The notes beneath the pieces were generated by a model. The model searched no databases, had not been told where the DNA came from, and saw only the letters and a program-made list of their open reading frames with translations. The position numbers were made by a program, and so were the translations under genes. A stretch of DNA of 64,000 nucleotides from Nocardia albiluteola (GTDB taxonomy: Bacteria; Actinomycetota; Actinomycetes; Mycobacteriales; Mycobacteriaceae), in NCBI RefSeq assembly GCF_018860155.1, contig NZ_JAHKNI010000025.1, positions 1-64,000 of the forward strand. The letters are read 5' to 3'. Below are positions 1 through 9,644 of this stretch, in pieces. The number at the start of each line of letters is the position of its first letter. The stretch's first letter is position 1.

Positions 1-2
1 AG

Positions 3-116
3 GATGCGGCGATCGGTGACTACGTCCGCTGGCGCAACCAGCACGCCCGACCGATCCGAGACTTCGCCGTCGGCTCGAAAATCCGCCGCCCGGATTACCT
101 ACCCAACGTTGCGTGA
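3..116 (+). mobile_element. 3' end of a transposase gene, probably IS630-like (cut by window edge)
   Basis: An open frame enters from the left edge and stops with TGA at 114-116, giving 37 residues. The segment YVRWRNQHARP followed by a short basic tail resembles the extreme C-terminus of IS630-type DDE transposases of actinomycetes. The catalytic part lies outside the window, so family and integrity cannot be judged. Confidence 0.4.
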
Positions 117-123
117 CGCGGCA

Positions 124-210
124 CTAGAGCACCAGAACCGATGAGCCCGCGGACAACGACGCCAAGATCGCGGCAAAAATTCCGGCGGCGACCGAGCTTC
201 CAACGATCAT
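124..210 (-). CDS. tiny predicted membrane peptide (28 aa)
   Basis: The ATG at 208-210 is preceded by a strong ribosome binding site, AGGAGG, six bases upstream. The 28-residue product is nearly all hydrophobic or small (Ile, Val, Ala, Ser, Leu, Gly) and could form one transmembrane helix. Its stop is TAG at 124-126. I do not recognise a family. The ribosome binding site is the main argument for a real gene; the peptide ends eight bases from the transposase stop, in convergent orientation. Role unknown. Confidence 0.5.
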   Translation of the reverse strand: MIVGSSVAAGIFAAILASLSAGSSVLVL

Positions 211-348
211 AGTGAACCTCCTGAATGATCCTCATACTGGTCCGACCCGAAACCATTGTGCGGCTCGATAATTCGAATAGCCAGCCCCGCGGAGCCAGTA
301 CTTATGGGGGCTGGCGCGGCGGGCAGTGCATTGCGATCCTTCGAATGA

Positions 349-1152
349 TCAGGCCAGCGGGGCGATGCCCGCGGCGGTGAGGGTGTAGGCGTGATGGGCG
401 TGGTCCGTGGTGACGAGTTCGAGCACCGACTTGCCGACCTGCTCGGGGGTGAGCGCGGGCCCGCGCGACCGCAGGAACGTCTCGACGTCGAGTCCCTCCC
501 GGGCGGCGTAGGCCGCCACCGCCGTCGCGCCTAGATCCGTGGCGGGGGTCAACTGCGGTAGCACCGAGACGAATTCGATGCCCAGCGCCGCGCGTTCGGA
601 CTCGTCGGCGGCATATCGTGCGATGAATCGGACGGTCGCCTTCGCCCCGGCATAGCCTCCGCTGAGCACCGACCCGTGCAGGGCCGCGCCGCTGGAGAAC
701 ACGATCACCGAGCCGCCGGGCTCCAGCGGATTGCGCAGAATCTCGCCCGTCCACGAGAATGCCTGCGCCACATCGATATTCCAGTTGGCGCTGAAGCTCT
801 CCCAGGTGTGCTCGTGGAGGGGACGCATCGACGGGGCGGCGCCCGCGCACAGCACGACCGCGCGCGGGCGGTACTCGTGCAGGAGCAGGCTCGCCGTCGG
901 CGGATCGGCGGCGTCGGCGACCACCGCGGTGAAATTCGGGCCGAGTTCGTCGCGCACCGCGTCGAGGTGCCCGCCGGTCGGTCCGACGCCGATGACGTGC
1001 GCCCCGGCGCCCACCAGCGCTCCGGCGATACCGCGGCCGAAGCCGCGCCCGGCTCCGGTCACGACGGCCGTCGTTCCGCCGAGGTCGCCGGACTTACCCA
1101 ATTCATTCACGGCCTTCTCGCTTTCGTCGAGTGATTTCAGGTCCACACTCAT
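349..1152 (-). CDS. SDR family NAD(P)-dependent oxidoreductase
   Basis: A 267-residue classical short-chain dehydrogenase. The cofactor motif TGAGRGFG is at residues 32-39, the usual NNAG position reads CAGA (102-105), serines at 153-154 fit the catalytic Ser, and YAGAK gives Tyr167 and Lys171. The first 25 residues are a non-conserved leader, so a later start is possible. Such enzymes oxidise or reduce a hydroxyl/keto group in the cytoplasm. The substrate cannot be told: the neighbour across the divergent gap is a broken sigma factor gene, and no pathway partner adjoins it. Confidence 0.85.
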   Translation of the reverse strand: MSVDLKSLDESEKAVNELGKSGDLGGTTAVVTGAGRGFGRGIAGALVGAGAHVIGVGPTGGHLDAVRDELGPNFTAVVADAADPPTASLLLHEYRPRAVVLCAGAAPSMRPLHEHTWESFSANWNIDVAQAFSWTGEILRNPLEPGGSVIVFSSGAALHGSVLSGGYAGAKATVRFIARYAADESERAALGIEFVSVLPQLTPATDLGATAVAAYAAREGLDVETFLRSRGPALTPEQVGKSVLELVTTDHAHHAYTLTAAGIAPLA

Positions 1153-1340
1153 TCAGATACGTCGCACCATCACGATTCATCGGTTCCGCATGGCCGGGCA
1201 TCGCAGAGCGTGGGGTCTCGGCCGATCGGGTGCTGCCGCGCGACGATTACGGACCGAGCGATGAATTCGGAGTTCCGGAGGGATCTGTATTGCGGAGGGG
1301 TCTACCCGGCCCCCGCGACGTCCAGATCAGGAGTACCACC

Positions 1341-2139
1341 GTGCCGGTCCAGGAGGATTTCATCGAGCGGGGGCGCCGTTCCGTGCCGAGCTGATCGCAC
1401 ACTGCTACCGCATGCTGGGCTGTACCGCATCGCGACCACCGCCTGCCTGCGCGCGCTGGAGAACCGCTCCCGGCGCGTGCTGCCCGCCGGGCTGGGCGCG
1501 GGCTCGACCGACCCCGAGGCGATCCTGGATCGCGAGCTTGGCGCGTACGAGTGGCTGCAGCCGCTGCCGGACGCCTTTACGCCCGAAACCGCCACGGTCG
1601 CAAGGGAGAGCGTGCGGCTGGCGGTGATGACGGCGATGCAGGAACTGCCCGCCCGCCAGCGCGCGGTGCTCATCCTGCGCGACGTCGTCCAGTTCAGCGC
1701 CGCCGAGGTCGCCGAGCTGCTCGAGACGACGCCCGCCGCGGTCAACAGCGCCCTGCGGCGGGCCCGCGCCCATCTCGCCGAGGTCGCCCAGAACGACGAC
1801 GCGTCCGAACCGGACGACGCCGAACGCCGCGCGCTTCTCGATCGCTATCGCGGCGCATTCGAAAACGCCGACCTGAAGGCCCTCACCGAACTCCTGACCG
1901 CCGATGTCAGGCTCGAAATGCCGCCCGTGCCGGTGTGGTTCACCGGCCGCGACGCGGTGACCCGATTCCTCGTCAAACGCGCCTTCGCCACCCCCGGCGA
2001 CATCGTCCTGATCCCCACGGCCGCGAACGGTCAGCCCGCCGTCGCCGAATACCGCCGCGACGCAACGGGTGTCCTGCGGGCCCCGCCTACCACCGGACGG
2101 CGTCGCCCCCAATCGGGTGCCGGTCGCTGGGGCAGATAG
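1341..2139 (+). pseudogene. decayed ECF sigma factor of the SigG/SigJ type (with SnoaL-like tail)
   Basis: Pieces of a sigma factor lie in three frames. A GTG at 1341 (after AGGAGG-like context) begins VQEDFIER, then a frame change at the G-run near 1369-1373 leads into APFRAELIAHCYRMLG (to about 1418). After that, roughly 100 bp encoding the rest of region 2 are missing, and reading resumes in another frame at LYRIATTACLRALE (from about 1420). Region 4 is intact (LPARQRAVLILRDV, then the helix-turn-helix around AAEVAELL). The SnoaL-like domain typical of SigG/SigJ-type factors follows, but its end is replaced by an unrelated tail. Without region 2 it could not bind core polymerase or the -10 element, so I call it a pseudogene. 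Confidence 0.75.
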
Positions 2140-2162
2140 GCGTGATCGGTTGGGGCCAAGCC

Positions 2163-2783
2163 CTATTCGGCTGCTCCGACGGAGAACACCGCGACCAGAA
2201 AGTCGGATTCCTCGGTGAACGGCCGCAGATCCCAGGTCGACAGCAGCAGGTCCGCGCGCAGCCCCGCGGACTCGGCATCGGCGAGGAATTCGTCGAACGC
2301 GTACCCACGCCCGCTCCCGAACCCGACGACCACCCGGCCGTCGGGCGAAACGTGCCGCGCCAACCCGGCCAGCACGTCGCGTCGCGTGGACTCGGCCACG
2401 AAACCCATCACATTCCCCGCGCACAGCACCGCATCGAACCCCGCGGCGATCCCCCGCGCCGGCAGATCCAGCCGGGCCAGGTCGCCGACGAGCCAGCGCG
2501 GCCCCGGGTAGTCGGCCTCGGCGGCCTCGATCAGCGTGGGATCCACGTCCACCCCGACCACCTCGTGCCCGGCCCGGTGCAGATATCCGCCCGACCGCCC
2601 GGCCCCGCATCCGGCGTCCAGCACCCGCCCGCCCCGCCCGAGCATGGCGTCGACCATCCGCGCCTCGCCGAAGATGTCCTTCCCCTCGGCCGCCAGATTC
2701 CGGAACCGCTCCGCGTACCGCGCCGAATGCGTCGGATCGGCGGCGGTGATCTCTTCCCATTTACTCGGTACGCGTGAATTCAT
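2163..2783 (-). CDS. class I SAM-dependent methyltransferase
   Basis: A 206-residue methyltransferase of the Rossmann type. The glycine-rich SAM motif VLDAGCGAGR is at residues 54-63 and an acidic residue ends strand 2 (VVGVDVD, about 77-81). The ATG at 2783 has AAAGGA seven bases upstream. It converges on the decayed sigma factor gene. Substrate unknown; the size fits small-molecule methyltransferases rather than rRNA or DNA enzymes. Confidence 0.85.
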   Translation of the reverse strand: MNSRVPSKWEEITAADPTHSARYAERFRNLAAEGKDIFGEARMVDAMLGRGGRVLDAGCGAGRSGGYLHRAGHEVVGVDVDPTLIEAAEADYPGPRWLVGDLARLDLPARGIAAGFDAVLCAGNVMGFVAESTRRDVLAGLARHVSPDGRVVVGFGSGRGYAFDEFLADAESAGLRADLLLSTWDLRPFTEESDFLVAVFSVGAAE

Positions 2784-3071
2784 CGTCGAATCCTTTCACG
2801 GTCGGGATACGGGCATCCGGCATGCCTATTTCCCGCACGGTGGATGGTCGCCACCACCGCGCGCACAAGCACCTTCCCGGTAGGGAACCGGCGAACCCGT
2901 GTCGCGCGTGAGGACAGCTCCGCCAACATGATTCGCAAGGCCGCGGCGGACGAGGAGGTCGGCGAGACGGCCGAGGATATGTAAGCCATACCGCCGCAGC
3001 CGGTCCCGTATACCCTCGGTGGAGTGCTGGAACCTCTTCTTCGCCTGTCGAGCCGCGATCCCGGGGTTCGG

Positions 3072-3755
3072 ATGGAGACCGTCCGGTGTGCGGACCTGAC
3101 CGCCGAACGCCTGCACGAGCTGCACCGGCTGGCAAACCAACTCGCCGCCGAGGATTTGGAGCATTTCGCCGCGCACGCCGAAACCTGCACGCTCGTCAAC
3201 GTTTTCCGGCGGGCCGACACTGGCGAGATCGTGGGTTTCCAGTTCTGGACCACGGTGCCGATCGACCTGCCGCGCAGCCATATCATCGCCGGCGGCAAGC
3301 TGCGGATGCTCCCCGAATTCCGCAATCGCGGGCTGCATCTGCTGGCCGGGCTGGAATTCTTTCTCCGGACCAAGCTTCGCCACCCGCTGACCCGCCACTA
3401 CCGCGTCTCGCTGGCGAGCATCTTCGGCTTCGTGTCGCTGACCGGATCGCTCGCCGAATACACCATGTTCGGCGGGACGGGGGAACCGCGAGCGCTCCGG
3501 GAGGCGGTGATCGCCTGGGCGCGGCGCAGCGACTTCGTGTTCCGCCCCGAGTCAGGCCTGTTCTTCGTCGACATCTTCACCACCGAGGAGACGCTGCGCC
3601 GGTACCCGGACTCGTTCTTCGAAAAGCCCGGCGCGCGAGCGTATATCGCCGCGAATCCGGAGTTCCGCACCAACGGCAGCTATGTGGCGTTCTGGTTCCG
3701 GTTCACCCCGCGGAACCTCCTGGCGATGTGCCGGGCCGTCGCGCGCAAGCTGTGA
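3072..3755 (+). CDS. conserved hypothetical protein, possibly GNAT-fold
   Basis: About 227 residues from ATG 3072; an in-frame GTG at 3024 would add 16 residues, and neither has a strong ribosome binding site. The middle (IVGFQFWTTVPIDLP, then GGKLRMLPEFRNRGLH) resembles the strand and acyl-CoA-binding turn region of N-acetyltransferases, where R/Q-x-x-G-x-G/A is expected; here RNRGLH is a loose match. No other domain or membrane segment is evident. It stands alone between divergent and convergent neighbours, so context gives no function. Confidence 0.65.
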   Translation: METVRCADLTAERLHELHRLANQLAAEDLEHFAAHAETCTLVNVFRRADTGEIVGFQFWTTVPIDLPRSHIIAGGKLRMLPEFRNRGLHLLAGLEFFLRTKLRHPLTRHYRVSLASIFGFVSLTGSLAEYTMFGGTGEPRALREAVIAWARRSDFVFRPESGLFFVDIFTTEETLRRYPDSFFEKPGARAYIAANPEFRTNGSYVAFWFRFTPRNLLAMCRAVARKL

Positions 3756-3866
3756 CGACGGCGGGTCTCAATGCCCGATTCTCCGTGTTAGTCTAGGGGC
3801 CGCCGCTATTTCCGCTCGGCATCGCTCTGGTTCGGGCGGCTGGCGCCGAGCCGCCGGTGAGAGCGG

Positions 3867-5696
3867 TCACTTGGTGAAGTACCACTCCTCGGGAGCCCGG
3901 GCGGTCTGCACAGCCGGGAACGACACTCCGCCGAGATTCTTGGCCACGACCTCCATATAGGTCCGCAGCGGCATATTGATCTGCCCGGGCAACGTCTTGA
4001 CCGCGTAGTCCTCGTATTTGGCCATCGCGTCCTTGTCGTCGGAATGCATTGTGGCGTTGATCAATTCGGTGAGCTTCGGGTCGTCGTAGTTGCCGATATT
4101 CTGGCCCGAGCCCGGCAGCAGCAGCTGATCGCCGGTAGGCACCGCGTTGTACTGCTGATAACCGAAGTAGCCGATCTGCCAGTCGCACGCCGGGCCGGAG
4201 CCGTGGCAGTTGCTGACGTCGTCCATCACCGTGTTGAACTCCTGGCCCTTCAGGTCGAACACGATGCCGGCCTCGGCCGCGTCGGACTTCCACTGCTGCA
4301 CCACCCGGCCGTAGATGGGATTCCCGGTGGAGTATTCGAAGGTGAACTGCAGCTTCGTCCCCGCCGCGACGCCGTCGCCGCACTGATTGTCCGAGACGCC
4401 CGGGGTGGTGCAGACCATCACGCCGTTCTGTTCGGTCCAGCCGTGGCCGGTGAGCAGCGCCTTCGCCTTGGCCTTATCGAAAGGGTAAGGGCCGGAACCA
4501 CGCTCGGCGTCGGCGATGTACGAGTTCTCCGGTTTGACCGGGACCGGGCCGGTAGTCATCGCACCGTAGCCGCGCATCGCGGCGTCGATATCGGTCTCCT
4601 GGTCCAGGGTCATTTGGAGGGCCTGGCGGAGGTAGAGCTGCTTGAACGCGGCGCCGAACACAGGATTGTCCATATTCAGCATCGAGGTGCTCCAGCCCCA
4701 GCCGTACGCGGGCACCAGGGTGTAGTTGGCCTGCAAGGGATTCGTGCCGGGCAACTCCTGCGAGGCCTTCTTCGCGGGCAGGGCGGTGACCTGCACCGAG
4801 CCGACCGAAATGCTGTTTCCCGAACGCAGCGTGTTGAATTCGGCGTCGGTGCTGGTGAACGGCTCCATCCGGTAATGCGCAAGATGCGGCTTGTCCGGAC
4901 CGCTGTAGGCCGGGTTCGGATCGTAGGTGATGTGGCCCTGTGCGTCGAAACCCGTCAGGTGCCAGGGGCCGTCGACGACCTGCCAGAGGGGGTCGGTGGC
5001 GTAGGTCGAGAGGTCCTTGCTCTTGGTGTAGAGGTATTGGTAGACAGCGTCGCACTTGGACTGGTCCGCGGTGCAGCCGCCGCTGCCGGGCGCCGCCGAG
5101 TCCGAGGTCTTGTCCCACGCCATCGGCAACGGGGTGATCTGCGCGAGCTCCTGGCCGGTGAACCAGGTCGGCGAATAGGTACCGTTGAGCTTGAGGGTGA
5201 CCTGCTGGGGACCGGTCTGGGTCACCGATGTCACGTTATCGGGGAACTGACCGACGACGTATTGGTAGAAGTTCTGCTTCTCCGCGGCCAGCAGGTGCAT
5301 CCAGAACATCACGCTCGCGGCGTTCACCGATTCGCCGTTGGACCACTTGTACGGCTTCAGGTCGATGGTGACGGTGGTGTTGTTATCGCTGTACTTCGGT
5401 GGTGCGGCAAGGCTTTTGGTCTCGTTAACGCCCGTGCTGCCCGTGCTGTCGCCGAACCAGTACAGCTCGCGGTACATGAGCTGCTGCAGATCACCGGTGG
5501 CGTAGCCGCTGTTGTGGGACGCGTCGACCATCGGGAAGATCCAGTTCGGTTGCGTGCCGGGCGCCTCGGCGAATACGGCCGTACCGCCCTGCTGTGGCGT
5601 TCCGCCCGAATGCGTGCTCCCCGAACCGCATCCGGCCAACATCGACGTCGCGACCAGGGCCGCGCCCACGGCGCTCGCCAGTCTTGTGATCCTCAT
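3867..5696 (-). CDS. peptide ABC transporter substrate-binding lipoprotein (SBP_bac_5 family)
   Basis: A 609-residue extracellular binding protein of the DppA/OppA class. The N-terminus is a lipoprotein signal: basic start, hydrophobic core, and lipobox LAGC with the lipidated Cys at residue 23, followed by a Gly/Ser/Thr linker. The body has the family's features, including the early stretch with SNGESVNAASVMFW and the later YDPNPAY segment. It is the last gene of a minus-strand operon; its ATG overlaps the stop of the ATPase gene by four bases (ATGA). It should capture oligopeptides or similar solutes at the membrane surface and hand them to the two permeases encoded upstream. Confidence 0.9.
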   Translation of the reverse strand: MRITRLASAVGAALVATSMLAGCGSGSTHSGGTPQQGGTAVFAEAPGTQPNWIFPMVDASHNSGYATGDLQQLMYRELYWFGDSTGSTGVNETKSLAAPPKYSDNNTTVTIDLKPYKWSNGESVNAASVMFWMHLLAAEKQNFYQYVVGQFPDNVTSVTQTGPQQVTLKLNGTYSPTWFTGQELAQITPLPMAWDKTSDSAAPGSGGCTADQSKCDAVYQYLYTKSKDLSTYATDPLWQVVDGPWHLTGFDAQGHITYDPNPAYSGPDKPHLAHYRMEPFTSTDAEFNTLRSGNSISVGSVQVTALPAKKASQELPGTNPLQANYTLVPAYGWGWSTSMLNMDNPVFGAAFKQLYLRQALQMTLDQETDIDAAMRGYGAMTTGPVPVKPENSYIADAERGSGPYPFDKAKAKALLTGHGWTEQNGVMVCTTPGVSDNQCGDGVAAGTKLQFTFEYSTGNPIYGRVVQQWKSDAAEAGIVFDLKGQEFNTVMDDVSNCHGSGPACDWQIGYFGYQQYNAVPTGDQLLLPGSGQNIGNYDDPKLTELINATMHSDDKDAMAKYEDYAVKTLPGQINMPLRTYMEVVAKNLGGVSFPAVQTARAPEEWYFTK

Positions 5697-7789
5697 CCTG
5701 CGTACCTTTCTTCCCTTGTGGGGTGCTTCTCATCCAGCGGGAAGTGACACGCGGCCTGGTGGCCGCCGGTGCCGAACGTCCGCATCCGAGGCTCCTCGTG
5801 CGCGCAAATCTCCTGTGCCAGCGGGCATCTGGTCCGGAACCGGCACCCCGACGGCGGGGTGCGCGCCGAGGGGAGTTCGCCGGTGATCACGGCATCCCCG
5901 CCGCGACCGGCCGACGGGTCGGCGACCGGGACGGTATCGATCAATCCGCGGGTGTACGGGTGGCGCGGATTCCGGTAAACGTCCGCGGCCGGGCCGCTCT
6001 CGACCAGCTTGCCCAGGTACATCACCCCGATCCGGGTGGACAGGTAGCGCACCACGGACAGGTCGTGCGAGATGAACACGTAGGTCAGGCCGTGCCGCCG
6101 GCGCAGGTCGATCATCAGATTGAGGATCTGCGCCTGGATGGAGACATCGAGCGCGGAGACCGGCTCGTCGGCGACGATCAGCTTGGGCTCGAGCGCCAGC
6201 GCCCGCGCCAGTACGATGCGCTGGCGCTGGCCGCCGGAGAACTCGTGCGGGTACCGCTGTGCCGCAGCGGCGGGCAGGCCGACCTCCGCGAGCAGGTCCC
6301 GGACCCGGGCCGTCCGTTGCGCGCGGGTGCCCACACCGTGGATCACCATCGGCTCGGCGATGATCGCGCCGGCGCGCATCCGCGGGTCCAGCGCCGCGTA
6401 CGCATCCTGGAATACCAGATGCGTGTCCTGACGTTGCCGCTGTAATGCCTTGCCGCGCAAGGACATCAGATCCGCCCCACCGATCCGGACGCTGCCGCTC
6501 GTCGGCGCCTCGAGGCCCACGATGCAGCGCCCGACCGTCGTCTTACCGCTCCCCGACTCACCGACCAGACCGAACGTCTCGCCCGCGGCGACGGTGAAGC
6601 TGACGTCGGCGATCGCGGATACCGCGCCGACCCTGCGCCGCAGCACGGCGCCTGCGGTCACCGGGAAGTCCTTGACCAGGCCCTCGACCTCGAGCAGTGG
6701 CTGCCCCGGCCCGGCGCCCGGCCTCGCCGCGGAATCCGCCGGGCCGCCGGGCGATTCGGCCGCAGCCTCCGGTGCGCCGGGTGTCCGATCGCGCACGGCG
6801 ATGCGGCTCCCCGCAACTCCGACGGGATGCAGGCACGCGAAATCGTGCCCCGCGACGTCCCCGCGCAGCGGCGGATCCTCGGTGCGGCATCGATCGGTCG
6901 CGTACCGGCATCGCTGCGCGAACCGGCACCCATTCGGCGGGTTCAGCAGATCCGGTGGCAGGCCGGGGATGCTGTAGAGCGGGTCGCCGCTGTCCGCCGC
7001 ATTCTCCGGCAGCGCTTGGAAGAGCGCCTCGGTGTAGGGATGGCGCGGGTTGCCGAACAGCGATCTCGTATCGGTGAACTCGGCGATCCGGCCGGCGTAC
7101 ATCACCGCGACCCGGTCGGCGCGCCCCGCGACCACGCCGAGATCGTGCGTGACCAGGATGACCGCCATGCCGAGCCGGGTACGCAGGTCATCGATCAGTT
7201 CGAGGATCTGGTGCTGGATCGTCACGTCGAGCGCCGTAGTCGGCTCGTCCGCGATCAGCAGATCGGGCTCGCAGACCAGCGCGCGGGCAATCATCACGCG
7301 CTGTCGCATTCCGCCGGAGAGTTGATGCGGGTAGTCGTCGAGCCGCTCGGCCGCGCGCGGCAGGCCGACCAGCGTCAGGATCTCGATCACGCGCTCGCGT
7401 CGCTCCGCGGCGGTGAGGTTCGAGTGCAGCCCCAGCGGCTCGGCGACCTGCCTCCCGATCCGGATGGCCGGATTCAGCGAGGTCAGCGGATCCTGGAAGA
7501 TCATTCCGATGCGGCCGCCACGCACCCGCCGGAGCTCGGGCTCGGACATCTGCGCGATGTCCTGGCCGCCGAGCAGTATGCGTCCCGAGGCGATCCGACC
7601 GCCCTCGGGGAGCAGGCGCAGGATGGACAGCGCGGTCATCGTCTTGCCGCAGCCGGATTCGCCGACCAGGCCGAGCAACTCGCCGCGGCCGACGTGCAGG
7701 CTCACGCCGTCCACCGCGCGGACGACGCCGTCGCGGACATCGATCGTGGTGTGCAGGTCGTCCAGCTGCAGCACGGGGGCATCGGTCAT
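5693..7789 (-). CDS. fused dipeptide-type ABC transporter ATPase (DppD-DppF)
   Basis: A 698-residue protein carrying two complete ATPase domains that many bacteria encode separately. Domain 1 has Walker A GESGCGKT (43-50), signature LSGGMRQ (157-163) and Walker B LLIADE. Domain 2 has GESGSGKT (410-417), FSGGQRQ (517-523) and LIVADE. Each is followed by the oligopeptide-transporter C-terminal extension with conserved cysteines (for example CRFAQRCRYATDRC at 288-301). An Ala/Pro/Gly linker at about 335-365 joins them. It powers the transporter at the inner face of the membrane. Its start overlaps the permease stop by four bases and its stop overlaps the binding-protein start, implying coupled translation. 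Confidence 0.93.
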   Translation of the reverse strand: MTDAPVLQLDDLHTTIDVRDGVVRAVDGVSLHVGRGELLGLVGESGCGKTMTALSILRLLPEGGRIASGRILLGGQDIAQMSEPELRRVRGGRIGMIFQDPLTSLNPAIRIGRQVAEPLGLHSNLTAAERRERVIEILTLVGLPRAAERLDDYPHQLSGGMRQRVMIARALVCEPDLLIADEPTTALDVTIQHQILELIDDLRTRLGMAVILVTHDLGVVAGRADRVAVMYAGRIAEFTDTRSLFGNPRHPYTEALFQALPENAADSGDPLYSIPGLPPDLLNPPNGCRFAQRCRYATDRCRTEDPPLRGDVAGHDFACLHPVGVAGSRIAVRDRTPGAPEAAAESPGGPADSAARPGAGPGQPLLEVEGLVKDFPVTAGAVLRRRVGAVSAIADVSFTVAAGETFGLVGESGSGKTTVGRCIVGLEAPTSGSVRIGGADLMSLRGKALQRQRQDTHLVFQDAYAALDPRMRAGAIIAEPMVIHGVGTRAQRTARVRDLLAEVGLPAAAAQRYPHEFSGGQRQRIVLARALALEPKLIVADEPVSALDVSIQAQILNLMIDLRRRHGLTYVFISHDLSVVRYLSTRIGVMYLGKLVESGPAADVYRNPRHPYTRGLIDTVPVADPSAGRGGDAVITGELPSARTPPSGCRFRTRCPLAQEICAHEEPRMRTFGTGGHQAACHFPLDEKHPTREERYAG

Positions 7790-8700
7790 CGTCGCCTCCG
7801 CAGCCGGACTTCGAGTGCATCCCGTAACGCATCACCGAGAAAGTTGAACCCGATGACGACGAGCATGATCGCCACGCCCGGCGGCAGGATCATCCACCAG
7901 TAGCCGTTCTGTACGAAATCCGTTGCGTTGGAGAGCATGTTGCCCCAATCGGCGTGCGGGGGCGCGATGCCGAGGCCGAGGTAGCTCAGCGCGGCGACGA
8001 GCAGGATCGCGTCGGCCACCTGGAAGGTCGCGTTGACCACGATGGTGCCGATCGCGTTGGGCATGATGTGCCGCAGCACCGCCCGGCGGTTGCTGCCGCC
8101 CATCATCGTGACCGCCTGCACGTATTCCCTTGTGCGCAAGGACAATGTCTCGCCCCGCACCAGGCGCGCCGGGCTCAGCCAGGCACCGAAGGACACCACG
8201 ACGATGAGCAGCCCGACCGACGCGCTGAAGATCGACGAGAGAATCAGCAACAGGAACAGCGTCGGAATCGCCAGCAAGGTATCGACCACGCGCATCATCG
8301 CGGCGTCGACGACACCGCCGGCGAAGCCCGCGATCGCGCCCCACATCGTCCCGAACGCGGTGGCGATGATCGCCGCCGCGACGCCGATCTCCAGCGACGC
8401 CCGCCCGCCCGCCATCAGCCGGCCCAGTTCGTCGTAGCCGACGTCGTCGGTGCCCAGCGGATGCACGGCGCTCGGCGGCTGATTGGCTCCGGCGAGGTCC
8501 GTGCCGATCTGGTCGGTGTGATACAGCGCCGGGCCGAGGAAGCAGAACAGCAGGAAGAAGACGACCAGCCCGAACCCGACCAGGGCGAGCCTGCTCTCCA
8601 GCACGGCCCGCAGGGTGATGCGGAACCCGGAGCGGGCGGCGGGTACCGCGGCGGCGGGCTCGTGCGATCCGGCGGGCGGCGGGAGGGTCTGATCGGCCAT
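7786..8700 (-). CDS. peptide ABC transporter permease (DppC type)
   Basis: A 304-residue inner-membrane permease starting at the ATG at 8698-8700, which overlaps the upstream permease stop (TGATG). It has an N-terminal helix after a Pro/Ala-rich leader, a DDVGYDELGRLMAGGRASLEIG segment typical of DppC proteins, and the EAA loop (EYVQAVTMMGGSNRRAV) that contacts the ATPase. About six hydrophobic segments are visible. Reading can be extended upstream in the same frame through the dppB-type gene, but that extension is a shadow. Confidence 0.92.
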   Translation of the reverse strand: MADQTLPPPAGSHEPAAAVPAARSGFRITLRAVLESRLALVGFGLVVFFLLFCFLGPALYHTDQIGTDLAGANQPPSAVHPLGTDDVGYDELGRLMAGGRASLEIGVAAAIIATAFGTMWGAIAGFAGGVVDAAMMRVVDTLLAIPTLFLLLILSSIFSASVGLLIVVVSFGAWLSPARLVRGETLSLRTREYVQAVTMMGGSNRRAVLRHIMPNAIGTIVVNATFQVADAILLVAALSYLGLGIAPPHADWGNMLSNATDFVQNGYWWMILPPGVAIMLVVIGFNFLGDALRDALEVRLRRRR

Positions 8701-9644
8701 CAGTACGTCACCTGCGGATCGAGCACGGCATAGCCGATATCGGCGAGCAGCGAGCCGACCACGGTCGCGACGGCGACCATCAGGCCGATGCCCAGCAGGA
8801 TCGGATAGTCGTGCACCTGCGCCCCCTGTACGAAGACGAAGCCCATGCCGGGGTAATTGAACACTTGCTCGGTGATCAGCGCGCCGGCGAACAGCTGGGG
8901 CAGCGTAAGCCCCAGCAGGGTGACGACGGGAATCAGCGAATTGCGCAGCACGTGCCGCAGCATCACCCGGCCGTCGCTCGCACCGCCGGCGAGTGCGGTG
9001 CGCACATAGTCCTGGGTGAGGTTCTCCATGACCGACGAGCGCACATAGCGGCTGAACGACGCGATGGTGATCAATGCCAGCGTCGCGACCGGAAGGATCA
9101 GGCTGGACACCTGGCCGAAGACCTCGCCGAGCGTGTCGCCGCTCGGCCCTACCGGCGAGAACCAATGCAGCTCGATGGCGAACAACAGGATCAGGAGTTC
9201 GCCGAGGAAGAAGCTCGGCATGGCGTAGAACGCGAATGACAGCCCGGTCACCGCGTAGTCGCCCAGGGTATTTCGTTTGCGCGCCTGGTAGATCCCGATC
9301 GGCACAGCCAGCAGCACCGCCACCGCTGTGGACAGCGTCATGAGCACAAGGGTCTTCGGCAGATGCTGGGCGATGACGTCGACGACCGGCTGGTTGAGTT
9401 TGTAGGAGTAGCCGAGATCGCCGTGCAGGACCCTGCCCGCCCAGCGAAGGAACTGCACGACAAGGGGCTTGTCGTAGCCGTTCTGCCGGGTGAAGGTGTC
9501 GATCTGCTGCCGGGTTGCCTTGGGCCCCAGGATCGCGCGGGCCGGTCCGCCCGGCAGCAGCTGCAGTAGAACGAAGGTGAGGACGGCAACCAGGACGACG
9601 ACGATGCCCGATTGCAGCAGGCGACGCAGCAGGTACCCCGTCAT
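8700..9644 (-). CDS. peptide ABC transporter permease (DppB type)
   Basis: A 314-residue permease and the first gene of the operon. I start it at ATG 9642-9644 (MTGYLLRRLLQ), the classic beginning of DppB proteins: one membrane helix, then the periplasmic GPKATRQQIDTF region. The EAA loop is present (DYVRTALAGGASDGRVML). An upstream in-frame extension to 9800 has no family character. With the DppC-type permease it would form the membrane channel of the importer. Confidence 0.92.
   Translation of the reverse strand: MTGYLLRRLLQSGIVVVLVAVLTFVLLQLLPGGPARAILGPKATRQQIDTFTRQNGYDKPLVVQFLRWAGRVLHGDLGYSYKLNQPVVDVIAQHLPKTLVLMTLSTAVAVLLAVPIGIYQARKRNTLGDYAVTGLSFAFYAMPSFFLGELLILLFAIELHWFSPVGPSGDTLGEVFGQVSSLILPVATLALITIASFSRYVRSSVMENLTQDYVRTALAGGASDGRVMLRHVLRNSLIPVVTLLGLTLPQLFAGALITEQVFNYPGMGFVFVQGAQVHDYPILLGIGLMVAVATVVGSLLADIGYAVLDPQVTY

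Noticed and set aside
4044..5747. Long plus-strand open frame (567 codons) opposite the binding-protein gene
   Set aside because: Arg/Gly/Val-rich translation without any family motif; it mirrors a real lipoprotein gene with signal peptide and operon overlaps. Typical high-GC antisense frame.
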